A DNA stretch of 58,558 nt from positions 1 through 58,558 of IMG/VR virus record IMGVR_UViG_3300047550_005955. One strand, 5' to 3'. The first letter of the stretch is position 1. Each line of letters opens with the position of its first letter. The position numbers and the translations under genes are program-made. The notes under the pieces are model-generated. The model was given only the letters and a program-made list of their open reading frames with translations, had not been told where the DNA came from and ran no database searches. Origin of the DNA: a virus. This document shows positions 33,880 through 42,941 of the stretch, in pieces.

Positions 33880-35550
33880 ATGTCAGTTATCAAACGTTTA
33901 ACAGAAGGCGTAGTAAAACGTGACCTCGAAAAAGAAGGTGGCGCTCTACTATCAAAATGGTCAGAAACAGGTCTATTAGAAGGTATTGGCGATGAAAAAG
34001 CCAAGGCTTCAATGGCTCGTCTATTAGAAAATCAGGCTCAGGAACTACTCCGCGAAGCCAATACAATGACAGGAGGTGATGTAGAAGGTTTTGCCGCCGT
34101 AGCGTTCCCAATTGTACGCCGCGTGTTCGGTCAGTTGATTGCTAATGAACTCGTTAGCGTACAGCCAATGAGTTTACCAAGTGGACTTATCTTCTTCCTA
34201 GACTTCACCTTTGATCGTACACGTTCAGGTGCAGTAGTAAGTTCATCACTATTCGGTGGTGGCGTAGTAGGTTCACAGTTAACCGGTGGTGTTAGTCTTT
34301 CCGGTCTTAATGCTGAAAACTCACTTCGTGCATTAAACAACGGTTATTCACTCGATACCGGTTCGAACAGTGTCACATGTACATTGGTTGCCAGTGGTAC
34401 TTTTGGTACCGGCGATGTTGCTCTAGATAAACTTTGCAAGTTTGATCCAGATGTTGCCGTAAGTTCGTCCGTAGCAGTGTTTACTGTTTTGGCAAGTGCA
34501 CTTTCACAACTAGATCGCACCAATCTTATTGCGATCTCGGGTACCTTTGAAAGTGGTTCATTAGTACGTCGTTTAAGTACTGCCGCTGATTCAACTGGTG
34601 CTGCAATGGGTGGAGAAGCATTTACCCATGTTCGTCTAGTTGTAGTTGGTACTGGTGCTGCAAGTCTAGCAACTGGTGCTCGTGCATTAACTTGGCCATT
34701 ACGTGATGCTCTTGGTAATGTTGGTGCTGGTGCAATCGGTGCTATCGTCGCCTCACAGGTAACCTTTGAAGGCGAAGCAAACATTCCAGAAATCGACATC
34801 AAAGTTGACAGTGTCGCTGTAACTGCTAAGAGTCGCAAACTCAAAGCCAAGTGGACACCAGAACTTGGTCAAGATCTCAATGCTTACCACAATCTAGATG
34901 CAGAAGTTGAGTTGACCTCAATTCTCAGCGAACAGATTGGTCTTGAAATCGATCAGGAAATGTTAGGTGAACTAGTACGTGGTGCAACTGCTGCAACCCT
35001 ATACTGGTCACGTCGTCCGGGTAAGTTCCTTGATCGTACAACCGGTGTAGCAATCGCCAACGGTTCAACCGATCTAAATGGCGCTGACTTTACCGGTAAC
35101 GTAAGTATGTGGTATGAAACCCTCGTTGAAACAATCAACGATGTATCAGCCGCTATCCACCGTAAGACACTTCGTGGTGGTGCAAACTTCGTTGTTTGCG
35201 GACCAGAAGTTGCTAACATCCTTGAGTTCACCACTGGATTCCGTGCAAACGTAGTCCATGATGATGCCAAGGGTACAATCGGTGCAGTCAAAGCCGGTTC
35301 ACTAAGCAAGAAATGGGATGTATTTGTTGATCCGTACTTCCCACGTAACATCGTGCTCGTAGGTCGTAAAGGTTCCAGTTTCCTTGAAAGTGGATTCGTT
35401 TACGCTCCATACGTACCACTACAAGTTACGCCAACCATCTTTGGTACCGAAGACTTCGTACCACGTAAGGGTGTTATGACTCGTTATGCCAAGAAGATGG
35501 TACGTCCAGATATGTATGGCTTGGTGGTAGTCGAAGATCTTCTAGGTTGA
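33880..35550 (+). CDS. 23: Major capsid protein (gp23-like)
   Basis: A 556-aa HK97-fold capsid protein with AAGGAG before ATG. The N-terminal ~65 residues are a helical scaffold-interacting propeptide; removal by gp21 probably occurs near GGDVE. PIVRRVFGQLIANEL and VSVQPMSLPSG start the mature protein. LKAKWTPELGQDL and FVDPYFPRN are family-typical. Codon choice looks more biased than in neighbours, as expected for a highly expressed gene. A terminator follows. Confidence 0.95.
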   Translation: MSVIKRLTEGVVKRDLEKEGGALLSKWSETGLLEGIGDEKAKASMARLLENQAQELLREANTMTGGDVEGFAAVAFPIVRRVFGQLIANELVSVQPMSLPSGLIFFLDFTFDRTRSGAVVSSSLFGGGVVGSQLTGGVSLSGLNAENSLRALNNGYSLDTGSNSVTCTLVASGTFGTGDVALDKLCKFDPDVAVSSSVAVFTVLASALSQLDRTNLIAISGTFESGSLVRRLSTAADSTGAAMGGEAFTHVRLVVVGTGAASLATGARALTWPLRDALGNVGAGAIGAIVASQVTFEGEANIPEIDIKVDSVAVTAKSRKLKAKWTPELGQDLNAYHNLDAEVELTSILSEQIGLEIDQEMLGELVRGATAATLYWSRRPGKFLDRTTGVAIANGSTDLNGADFTGNVSMWYETLVETINDVSAAIHRKTLRGGANFVVCGPEVANILEFTTGFRANVVHDDAKGTIGAVKAGSLSKKWDVFVDPYFPRNIVLVGRKGSSFLESGFVYAPYVPLQVTPTIFGTEDFVPRKGVMTRYAKKMVRPDMYGLVVVEDLLG

Positions 35551-35570
35551 TCTTAAAATAATCTAGATGA

Positions 35571-35605
35571 GAAAGCCCGCCTGAAATATGGCGGGTTTCT
35601 TTTTC
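35571..35605 (+). terminator. Rho-independent terminator after the capsid gene
   Basis: GAAA(G)CCCGCC pairs with GGCGGGTTTC around an 8-base loop, with one bulged G, then a T-rich tract. The rest of the gap to 35718 is AT-rich and shows no clear gene. Confidence 0.85.
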
Positions 35606-35718
35606 TATCGTCGTCATATCATCTTGTCAACAAAAACATAAAAGAATATTCAGAGTTTTTAGAACTATATATATGTGTTACGCTGTTATCTAGCAGCACA
35701 TTAATGGAGACATAAAAT

Positions 35719-35811
35719 ATGTTTTTTTATAAAGAAGTTGTAGTAGAGAATCCTTTTGAACTAATCACTACTGGTGTTGAAGATTTTGAGGCTGCCGGTG
35801 GATGGTTATAA
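35719..35811 (+). CDS. 30-aa MFFY-family peptide
   Basis: GGAGA precedes ATG 35719. The product begins MFFYKEV and ends VEDFEAAGGWL, so it has both family marks: the MFFY start and an (E)xFE..W block. A member of the MAxTDW family follows 37 bases later, the same pairing as at 1487/1779 and 4543/5358. Function unknown. Confidence 0.55.
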   Translation: MFFYKEVVVENPFELITTGVEDFEAAGGWL

Positions 35812-35848
35812 AGAATTTTGCTTTTTAAAATATAAGGAGAAATAAAAA

Positions 35849-36496
35849 ATGGCTTATTCAGATTGGAGTATTTATTTGCCAAACAATGGCTATGCGGCAC
35901 AAAGCGCTAAGGCGTATGGCAATGATTTTCCAGCACCAACTGGCAACAGCGGCTATTATTGTCGTGAATTAGTAGAGAGTGCAGAAATATATGCATCTGG
36001 TTCGCAATTTATCAATGTTAGCAGTGAATATGCGATAAGAGTTCAGGCGCTTGTCAAGGGCAATATAATGTTGTATATAAATGCCGGCACGATTAATGGC
36101 TACCAGCATAATGGATTTACTTTCCGAGTGGGTGCATATTACTGGATGTCGCAAGTAGTGATGGAGGGTGCGCAAGGAAACAGTGTTAATGTGCACAGTA
36201 TATCAGATGGTACTATTCAATTTCCAAATACTAACTGGAACAGCATTAGATTTACTTTATATCCAATAAATGAAACCCAAGACAGGGTTATTGGAGAAGT
36301 AGAACAGGGAATTGGAAGCGGCATATGGCTTAAATCATTTACCGGATCAAACGGGATGACGGCTACAATGGATGCCGTTATGAACAACCAACCGGGTGTC
36401 GCTGGACGTCGAGTCGGTGTGCGCGCTGGTGGTGGCACAGGATATGTTGATCAACTAAGTGTGTCCTTGGCGGCATTACCAGTTGCTATACCCTGA
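35849..36496 (+). CDS. Beta-rich surface protein of the MAxTDW family
   Basis: A 215-aa protein with AGGAG before ATG. It begins MAYSDWSIY and has the YYCREL motif, a YAIRVQALVKG strand and the WNSIRFTLYPI segment that matches W-x-x-(I/L)R-x-D-V-I-P in its paralogues at 1779, 5358 and 6128. It lies between capsid and neck genes, far from the other members, and a terminator follows. Possibly a head or tail decoration. Confidence 0.55.
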   Translation: MAYSDWSIYLPNNGYAAQSAKAYGNDFPAPTGNSGYYCRELVESAEIYASGSQFINVSSEYAIRVQALVKGNIMLYINAGTINGYQHNGFTFRVGAYYWMSQVVMEGAQGNSVNVHSISDGTIQFPNTNWNSIRFTLYPINETQDRVIGEVEQGIGSGIWLKSFTGSNGMTATMDAVMNNQPGVAGRRVGVRAGGGTGYVDQLSVSLAALPVAIP

Positions 36497-36518
36497 TAAA
36501 AATAAAATATATTATTTT

Positions 36519-36549
36519 CAAGAGCATCCAGAAATGGGTGCTTTTGTTT
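36519..36549 (+). terminator. Rho-independent terminator
   Basis: CAAGAGCATCC pairs with GGGTGCTTTTG (two G-U pairs) around a 6-base loop, followed by TTTTATT. Confidence 0.75.
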
Positions 36550-36572
36550 TATTGAACAAAGAATATGTTTAA

Positions 36573-36580
36573 ACTATTTA
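36573..36580 (+). promoter_or_regulatory. Candidate late promoter motif ACTATTTA
   Basis: Located after a terminator and 28 bases before the neck gene at 36609. Confidence 0.4.
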
Positions 36581-36608
36581 TATTAAGTCGCGCGAGGTAA
36601 TAACATAG

Positions 36609-37925
36609 ATGTCTGTTCCTATTTTAACTCCTAAAAGTCAAACAAGTGCAATAGCGTTGCCGATAACTGGTACATATGAAAATGTTACTGCAAGTTTGCC
36701 ACTTGGCGTATACGCTGATAGTGCTGATTTTGTTAGTGGAGCAGTAGATCAAGTTGCTTATACCTATAAAATGATAGGTGGAGACGTTCTTGATATCGAA
36801 ATAACAGAAGGACAAGTATATGCCAGTTATGAAGACGCTGTGCTAACATATTCTTATCTTGTCAACTTGCATCAAGCAAAAAACTCAATAGGTTCTCTAC
36901 TTGGTTCTCCAACTGGAAGTTTTGATAGTGATGGCGAAATAAAAAGCGGAAGCGCACTTTATGATCTTGTAAGCGGCTCTGGACCATTAAATCTAACTTA
37001 TCCGATGTATGATATTACCGCTGTTCGCGATATTGCGGACGCATTCTCACACGAGGCTGGAGTTGGTGGCAAGATAGATATTTACTCGGCATCTTTTGAT
37101 GCATTACCAACAATACAAGATTATGATTTACAGGCTGTTGTTGAAAACTTATCAACAAATCCAAGTTCTTCTCTTTACGGAAAGATACCTGCTGGCTCTA
37201 GAATAACAGTTAGAAAAGTTTATTATAAATCTGCGCGTGCTATGTGGAGATTTTATGGTTATTATGGTGGCTTAAACGCAGTAGGAAATCTTTCAACATA
37301 CGGTCAATATGCAGATGACAGTACTTTTGAGATTATTCCTGCCTGGCACAACAAGTTACAAGCCATGGCTTACGAAGATAACATCTATACCAGAATATCG
37401 CATTATTCTTATGAAATAAAAAACAATAAGTTAAGAATATATCCACAGCCAGATTCTACTGATATTCATCAATATTGGTTTGAGTTTTCTGTTTCTGCCG
37501 GCAATGGAGCAAACGTCGGAATAGGTGCACTTTCTGGTTCATCTTATTTGTCCGTGCAGGGCAAAGATGCAAGAATCGGTGGCGTTAATAACATAAACAG
37601 CCTGCCTTTTTCAAATATACCTTTTGATAAAATAAATGCGATCGGTAAGCACTGGATTCGTCGCTATGCTCTTGCGGTTGCGAAAGGAATGCTAGCAGAA
37701 GTTCGTTCAAAGTTTGCAAACATTCCTATTCCCGGTGAGAGCATAACGTTAAATGGCGCTGATTTGCGCGCGCAAAGTAAAGAAGAAAAAGATGCATTAA
37801 AAGAAGAACTATTGAAGATTCTTGAAGACACAGATTATGCAATATTAGCAGAGAAGAGAGCATCGATCAACGATAATGCGAATAAGATACTTTCTTCCAT
37901 TCCGAATGCTATATTTGTGGGGTAG
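36609..37925 (+). CDS. 13: Neck protein (gp13-like)
   Basis: A 438-aa protein first in the neck-tail run. The YPMYDITAVRDIADAF segment, the VRKVYYKSARAMWRFYG stretch and the C-terminal WIRRYALAVAKGMLAEVRSKF helix fit the T4 gp13 family, which sits on the portal after packaging. Larger than T4 gp13, with inserts of unknown role in the N-terminal half. Four bases separate it from the gp14-like gene. Confidence 0.75.
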   Translation: MSVPILTPKSQTSAIALPITGTYENVTASLPLGVYADSADFVSGAVDQVAYTYKMIGGDVLDIEITEGQVYASYEDAVLTYSYLVNLHQAKNSIGSLLGSPTGSFDSDGEIKSGSALYDLVSGSGPLNLTYPMYDITAVRDIADAFSHEAGVGGKIDIYSASFDALPTIQDYDLQAVVENLSTNPSSSLYGKIPAGSRITVRKVYYKSARAMWRFYGYYGGLNAVGNLSTYGQYADDSTFEIIPAWHNKLQAMAYEDNIYTRISHYSYEIKNNKLRIYPQPDSTDIHQYWFEFSVSAGNGANVGIGALSGSSYLSVQGKDARIGGVNNINSLPFSNIPFDKINAIGKHWIRRYALAVAKGMLAEVRSKFANIPIPGESITLNGADLRAQSKEEKDALKEELLKILEDTDYAILAEKRASINDNANKILSSIPNAIFVG

Positions 37926-37929
37926 TTAA

Positions 37930-38721
37930 ATGAGTGATGATAACAAGTGGAAGCAACCAGAACAACCACCGCCACCACTTTTTCTTGGTAAAAAAGAAAG
38001 AGATCTAACCAAACAAATCAATGATGAAATCATTGAAAGAGTTATTGGTCAAACTATTATATATTTTCCAATAAATGTAAAAAATACTCATTTTCATCCA
38101 CTGTATGGTGAAGCAATAGAAAAAGTTTTTCTTCGTCCAGTAGTTATAAAGGCTCTTGTAAAACTTGATTCAGACGAAACATCAACAGAGATATATGGTC
38201 TAGATAAAGATTCTCAGTTGACAATAAACTTCCACAAAAGAAGACTTACAGAAGATCAGGATCTTTTTGTAAGAGAAGGTGATGTTGTTTTTTATGGTAC
38301 AAAGTTTTATGAAATAATGAAACTTGCAGAACCACGTCCATTATTTGGACAAATAGAGCACAAGTTTGAGATACAAGCAACCTGCAAGCGTGCACGACAA
38401 GGTTTCTTTGATGAGCCGATTGCAATATTGCAAATAAGAGAAAAATATAGACAAACCCAAAGAAGCATATATGACATTATTGCAGAAACAGATGTAGACG
38501 GCGCTTGTGACGGAAAAATACAACTCATATCTGGCAAAAGAACAAGTTCTCAAAGAAGTCAGTTTTTGGATTATGTATTAAATGCAGACAAGTATGATGG
38601 TTGTGTTGTTTATTTAACAGAAATAGATGAAGATGAGACATATGGTGATTTTGATCAAATAGATAAGTTTTATTTCAACGAAAGCGGTGTTTGGTACCCA
38701 AGTCAGTTTTTCGCGATATAG
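37930..38721 (+). CDS. 14: Neck protein (gp14-like) with extra C-terminal domain
   Basis: A 263-aa protein. LFLGKKERDLTKQINDE, ERVIGQTIIYFPI and THFHPLYGEAIEK mark the gp14 neck family. The last ~65 residues (ISGKRTSSQRSQFLDYV to FNESGVWYPSQFF) form an extra domain that matches the whole small protein encoded next, so one arose from the other. Works with gp13 to close the head. Confidence 0.75.
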   Translation: MSDDNKWKQPEQPPPPLFLGKKERDLTKQINDEIIERVIGQTIIYFPINVKNTHFHPLYGEAIEKVFLRPVVIKALVKLDSDETSTEIYGLDKDSQLTINFHKRRLTEDQDLFVREGDVVFYGTKFYEIMKLAEPRPLFGQIEHKFEIQATCKRARQGFFDEPIAILQIREKYRQTQRSIYDIIAETDVDGACDGKIQLISGKRTSSQRSQFLDYVLNADKYDGCVVYLTEIDEDETYGDFDQIDKFYFNESGVWYPSQFFAI

Positions 38722-38731
38722 GAAAACAAAT

Positions 38732-38977
38732 ATGAAATCTAAAACATTTGACAAGTTTAAGCACATATCTGGCAAAAGAGACTGGAAAAAACGCGAACTA
38801 TTTCTGGATATGGTTAATAATCCGGAAAAATATAAAGGTTTTATTGTGTTTTTAAAAGAAGTAGATGAAGATGAACTATATGAGCCATTTGTTTCTGTAA
38901 AAAAATATTATTTCAACGAAGGCGGCGTATGGCAAACCGGAGATATGTTCGGTGCACCAACATTTTTTGAAGAATAG
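38732..38977 (+). CDS. Stand-alone copy of the gp14-like C-terminal domain
   Basis: An 81-aa protein starting at ATG 38732. HISGKRDWKKRELFLDM, the VDEDELY turn and YYFNEGGVWQTGDMF align end to end with the C-terminal domain of the preceding protein. Probably a neck component or adaptor. Function unknown. Confidence 0.6.
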   Translation: MKSKTFDKFKHISGKRDWKKRELFLDMVNNPEKYKGFIVFLKEVDEDELYEPFVSVKKYYFNEGGVWQTGDMFGAPTFFEE

Positions 38978-38988
38978 GCTATAATAAA

Positions 38989-39927
38989 ATGAAAAAGAAC
39001 ACAGAATACGAAAGGATTGGTTTAGAAAGCAAGAATCAGGCTTCCATTGAGCCATCTACAATAGAAACAATCGATCTAGCGATCTATGAATGGCTAGACA
39101 AACAGATGAATATTCATACGCATTCAAATCGCGGATGGAAAAAAACACCGGTTATCTGGGTAAACGGCGAAAGAGCACATCAAATAAAGTTTGACAGAAC
39201 ACTGCGAGATGTCAATGGAAACTTTATATTGCCAGTCATAACGCTGCAAAGAGAAACAATAGTAAAAAGTCTCACAAAAAAGGGAACATTCTATGCAAAT
39301 GTTCCACCCGATGATTTTCGTGGTGGCACCGTCACTGTAACTAAGTTGATATCCCAAGAAAAATCGGGAAACTATGCAAAAAACAACAATAACAAAAAGT
39401 TTGTACAATATAATGTAAAAGAAAAAAATAATAAAAAAATATATGAAGTTACAAAAATACCATTGCCCGTATATGTTGATGTAAAATACACAATAACGGT
39501 TAGTACAGAATATCAGCAACAAATGAATGAAATAATCCAGCCATTTATGACGTATTCTTCTGGTATAAACTATTTTAAAATATCAAAAGAACAGCACATA
39601 TACGAGGCTTTTTTTGATAAAGATTCAACTTTTAAAAATGATGGAAATGTAACAAAACTAGAAAACGAAAATCGCCTATTTAAAACCGAGTTTTCTGTTA
39701 ATGTATTAGGATATTTGCTTGGTGGCGGCGCAAATAATGACAGACCAAAGGTTACAACAACAGAAACAATAGTTGAGGTTAAGTTTCCGCGTGAAAGAGA
39801 ATGGTTTGGCGAAAAAGAAGATGTTGAGCCACTGCCAGTTATACCGCCAGTTGTAGAAGAATATCTGCTATTAGAGGATGGACAAGTATTGTTGGCAGAA
39901 AATGGAGAACCTCTTCTCTTTGAGTGA
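38989..39927 (+). CDS. Tail completion/sheath terminator-like protein (gp15- or gp3-like)
   Basis: A 312-aa protein between neck and sheath genes. The central VDVKYTITVSTEYQQQMNEI and QPFMTYSSGINYF segments resemble the T4 gp15/gp3 tail terminator family. The C-terminus (EEYLLLEDGQVLLAENGEP) has an acidic E-D/N-G repeat also seen in the small 6900 peptide. Position in the operon supports gp15, but the family choice is uncertain. Confidence 0.65.
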   Translation: MKKNTEYERIGLESKNQASIEPSTIETIDLAIYEWLDKQMNIHTHSNRGWKKTPVIWVNGERAHQIKFDRTLRDVNGNFILPVITLQRETIVKSLTKKGTFYANVPPDDFRGGTVTVTKLISQEKSGNYAKNNNNKKFVQYNVKEKNNKKIYEVTKIPLPVYVDVKYTITVSTEYQQQMNEIIQPFMTYSSGINYFKISKEQHIYEAFFDKDSTFKNDGNVTKLENENRLFKTEFSVNVLGYLLGGGANNDRPKVTTTETIVEVKFPREREWFGEKEDVEPLPVIPPVVEEYLLLEDGQVLLAENGEPLLFE

Positions 39928-39992
39928 ACAAATATTTTGAGATGATATATTCTCTAAATTGGCTTTATTACTTTCTTTTGAGGAAAAAACTT

Positions 39993-40000
39993 ACTATTTA
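39993..40000 (+). promoter_or_regulatory. Candidate late promoter motif ACTATTTA
   Basis: Lies 36 bases before the sheath gene in a ~110-base gap with no gene. Confidence 0.4.
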
Positions 40001-40036
40001 CATTAGAAATACAACGTTGTATAGGAGTATCATATA

Positions 40037-42904
40037 ATGAGTGGTGCAAATAAGTTCAAATTTATATCTCCAGGTGTTCAGATCAAGGAAATTGATCGCT
40101 CCCAGATTAATAACGTAAGTGACGCCGTAGGACCAGTTATAGTTGGTCGTTCTCGTCGCGGTCCCGGCATGGTACCCGTTAAAGTTCGCTCATACGAAGA
40201 GTTCGTAAGTATATTCGGTGAGCCAGTTCGTGGTTCTAGCGAAGGGGATATTTGGAGAGAAGGAAATCTAACTGCACCAATGTATAGTACTTGGGCTGCA
40301 AAAGCATATTTAGCAAACTCAAATCCAGTAACATTCATACGCCTCATGGGTTCATCACATCCACAATTAGTTGAAGGAGCGGGCGAGGCTGGTTGGAAAA
40401 CCTCAAAATCACTATCAGGTTCTGTCGGTGATAATGGTGGTGGTGCATATGGTTTATTTATAGTTCCATCTGGCTCTAACTCAGTTACCGGCGCTCTTGC
40501 TGCCGTATTTTATGTTGATAGTGGCGTAGGTCTTGCATTAGCCGGTGCTACTTCAGATGGCTCAAGTGTGACTGGTTCTGCTACACTCGTTAAGTCGATT
40601 GGTAATGAACTAGAGTTTAGAATGAAGATTCTTTCCTCTGACAATCTGAACGGAACACCAGTATTAGATACGTCATTTAATTTTGACAAAAACTCAGACA
40701 AATATATTCGTAAAGTATTTAATACAAATCCAACTTTAGTCAATTCAAGTATTACATCTACAGAAAACAGAGAAAAATACTGGCTAGGTGAAACCTTCGC
40801 TGATTTCATGCGCGATACAGTTGGATCCTCTGCGCTTGTTTCCGGTGCTTATGCATTTATTGCCGGATTAAAGAGTACAACTGCAGGCGTAGATTTATCA
40901 AACTTCCAAGTAGAAGCACAGCCAGCAAAAACCGGCTGGATTCTAGGACAGGATTTAAGTACTGTAACCGGCTCTTTCAATCCAGAAAACATGCCAAAAC
41001 TCTTTAGATTTGTCGCTCTTGGTGGCGAAGGTTCTGGCGACTGGACACAAAGAAACATAAAGATTTCTATTAGTAATGTAAAATATTCTCCATCTACTTA
41101 TGAAAAATATGGCTCATTTACCGTAGAAGTCCGCAATACCGCCGATACAGATGCAAGTCCGGCAGTATTGGAAGTGTACACTAATGTAAATTTAAATCCA
41201 GAATCAGAAAATTACATCGCGAAAAGAATCGGCGATAAATATCTAGAATGGACCGATGATACAGTCACTGGAGAAAAGAGACACAGAGTGTTTGGTACAT
41301 TTGATAACGTATCTAAACTAGTTCGTGTTGAAATGAGTCCATTAGTAGAAGAAAATGGCATCGATCCAGAATCATTACCATTCGGATTTTTGGGACCAGT
41401 CAGATACAAGAAGACCGTACTTTCTGCTGGTAGTTTAAGTGGAAACGATATGGTGAAGGCTAGTGGTTCCATTCCGCTTGTACCAACATCATTTAGCGGC
41501 GACGTATATATGCCTGGCTTAAGCGGCAGTTTGTCGGCAGATTTGTTGTTCCCACAGGTTAAACTACGTGTTTCAAGTTCAGATGCGGGTGTATTAAACG
41601 ATCGTGACGCATATTATGGTGTTGTTACAAATCAAGGCACATTATCAAAACTGAATGAAGATTTAGTAGATCTAACTCGCGTCAGACCATCCGATCTGGA
41701 TACATTCGTACCATCTGGTAGTATCACAGAGTATTCAACCATCTTTACTCTTGATGACGTCAGACAAGTATCTGGATCCGGTGGATTGGTTAATGGAAAA
41801 TATTTCTGGGAAAATGGAAGCCGTGTTGCTGGAAGATCAATAAGCGCAACAGAAGGTTCATACAAAGATGTGTTGGATATGGGTGTCGACAAGTTTAGCA
41901 TACCAATGTTTGGTGGCTTCGATGGTTTAAATATAAAAGAAAAAGAACCATTTGCAAATCGTGTACTTGGTGTATCTTCCGATCCAACAGAAAACTACGC
42001 ACAGTATAGTATCCAGAAATCACTAGACATGATTTCGGATCCAGAAGTGGTTGAAATGAATCTTTTGACTGTTCCCGGTGTTACAAACACTACAATAACC
42101 AACAAGGTTCTAGATGTAGCAAGATCAAGAAACGATGCATTGGCAATAGTAGATCTTGAAGGTGGCTATCAGCCAACAACTGAAAATGCAAATCCAGAAC
42201 GTCAAAGACTTGGAAATGTAAATACAGTTGTTTCAAACATCAAGGCTAGAAACCTAAACAATAGTTTTGGTTGTGCTTACTACCCATGGGTATCAATTGA
42301 TGGCGGAAATAGTGTACCACTATGGGTACCACCATCAGTCGTTGCCCTTGGAACAATGGCAAGCAGTCAAGAATCAACTGCAGTTTGGTTTGCTCCAGCC
42401 GGCTTTAATCGCGGTGGATTATCAAACGGTTCAGCGGGTTTGACTGTTCTCGATGTACGTGAAAAACTATCACTCAAGCAGCGCGATGCATTGTATGAAG
42501 TAAATGTAAATCCGATTGCTTCTTTCCCAAGTGAAGGAATTGTAATCTTTGGTCAAAAGACATTACAGGCAACTGCTTCTGCACTTGATCGCATCAATGT
42601 ACGTCGTCTTGTTATCTATCTCAAGGATAAAGTTGGCAAGATTTCAAATGGAGTATTGTTTGATCCAAACTTACAGGTAACTTGGGATCGATTCTTAGCA
42701 CAAGTAAACCCATTAATGGCTGACACCAAGGCTCGTTTTGGTTTAAGTGACTATAAAGTCGTTCTAGATAGTACAACTACTACGCCAGATTTAGTAGATC
42801 GCAACATAATGTATGCCAAGATCTACATCAAGCCCGCGCGTGCAATTGAATTTATCGCGATTGACTTTATCATAACAAATACTGGTGCAAGTTTTGACGA
42901 ATGA
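40037..42904 (+). CDS. 18: Tail sheath protein (gp18-like)
   Basis: A 955-aa contractile sheath protein with GGAG before ATG. FISPGVQIKEIDRS, VGPVIVGRSRRGPG and SYEEFVSIFGEP are typical of sheath N-termini. The C-terminal domain has NPIASFPSEGIVIFGQKT and INVRRLVIYLKDKVG, the conserved sheath core. It is longer than T4 gp18 (about 660 residues), with the extra length in surface domains. Confidence 0.95.
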   Translation: MSGANKFKFISPGVQIKEIDRSQINNVSDAVGPVIVGRSRRGPGMVPVKVRSYEEFVSIFGEPVRGSSEGDIWREGNLTAPMYSTWAAKAYLANSNPVTFIRLMGSSHPQLVEGAGEAGWKTSKSLSGSVGDNGGGAYGLFIVPSGSNSVTGALAAVFYVDSGVGLALAGATSDGSSVTGSATLVKSIGNELEFRMKILSSDNLNGTPVLDTSFNFDKNSDKYIRKVFNTNPTLVNSSITSTENREKYWLGETFADFMRDTVGSSALVSGAYAFIAGLKSTTAGVDLSNFQVEAQPAKTGWILGQDLSTVTGSFNPENMPKLFRFVALGGEGSGDWTQRNIKISISNVKYSPSTYEKYGSFTVEVRNTADTDASPAVLEVYTNVNLNPESENYIAKRIGDKYLEWTDDTVTGEKRHRVFGTFDNVSKLVRVEMSPLVEENGIDPESLPFGFLGPVRYKKTVLSAGSLSGNDMVKASGSIPLVPTSFSGDVYMPGLSGSLSADLLFPQVKLRVSSSDAGVLNDRDAYYGVVTNQGTLSKLNEDLVDLTRVRPSDLDTFVPSGSITEYSTIFTLDDVRQVSGSGGLVNGKYFWENGSRVAGRSISATEGSYKDVLDMGVDKFSIPMFGGFDGLNIKEKEPFANRVLGVSSDPTENYAQYSIQKSLDMISDPEVVEMNLLTVPGVTNTTITNKVLDVARSRNDALAIVDLEGGYQPTTENANPERQRLGNVNTVVSNIKARNLNNSFGCAYYPWVSIDGGNSVPLWVPPSVVALGTMASSQESTAVWFAPAGFNRGGLSNGSAGLTVLDVREKLSLKQRDALYEVNVNPIASFPSEGIVIFGQKTLQATASALDRINVRRLVIYLKDKVGKISNGVLFDPNLQVTWDRFLAQVNPLMADTKARFGLSDYKVVLDSTTTTPDLVDRNIMYAKIYIKPARAIEFIAIDFIITNTGASFDE

Positions 42905-42905
42905 T

Positions 42906-42913
42906 AATATTTA
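42906..42913 (+). promoter_or_regulatory. Candidate late promoter motif AATATTTA
   Basis: Immediately after the sheath stop, 28 bases before the tube gene; could give extra tube mRNA. Confidence 0.3.
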
Positions 42914-42941
42914 TTAATATAACTTAAAGAGGAATTTTAAA

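Noticed and set aside
35636-35665. Promoter TTGTCA-N17-TATTCA after the capsid terminator
   Set aside because: Both boxes deviate from the consistent early set, and no early gene follows.
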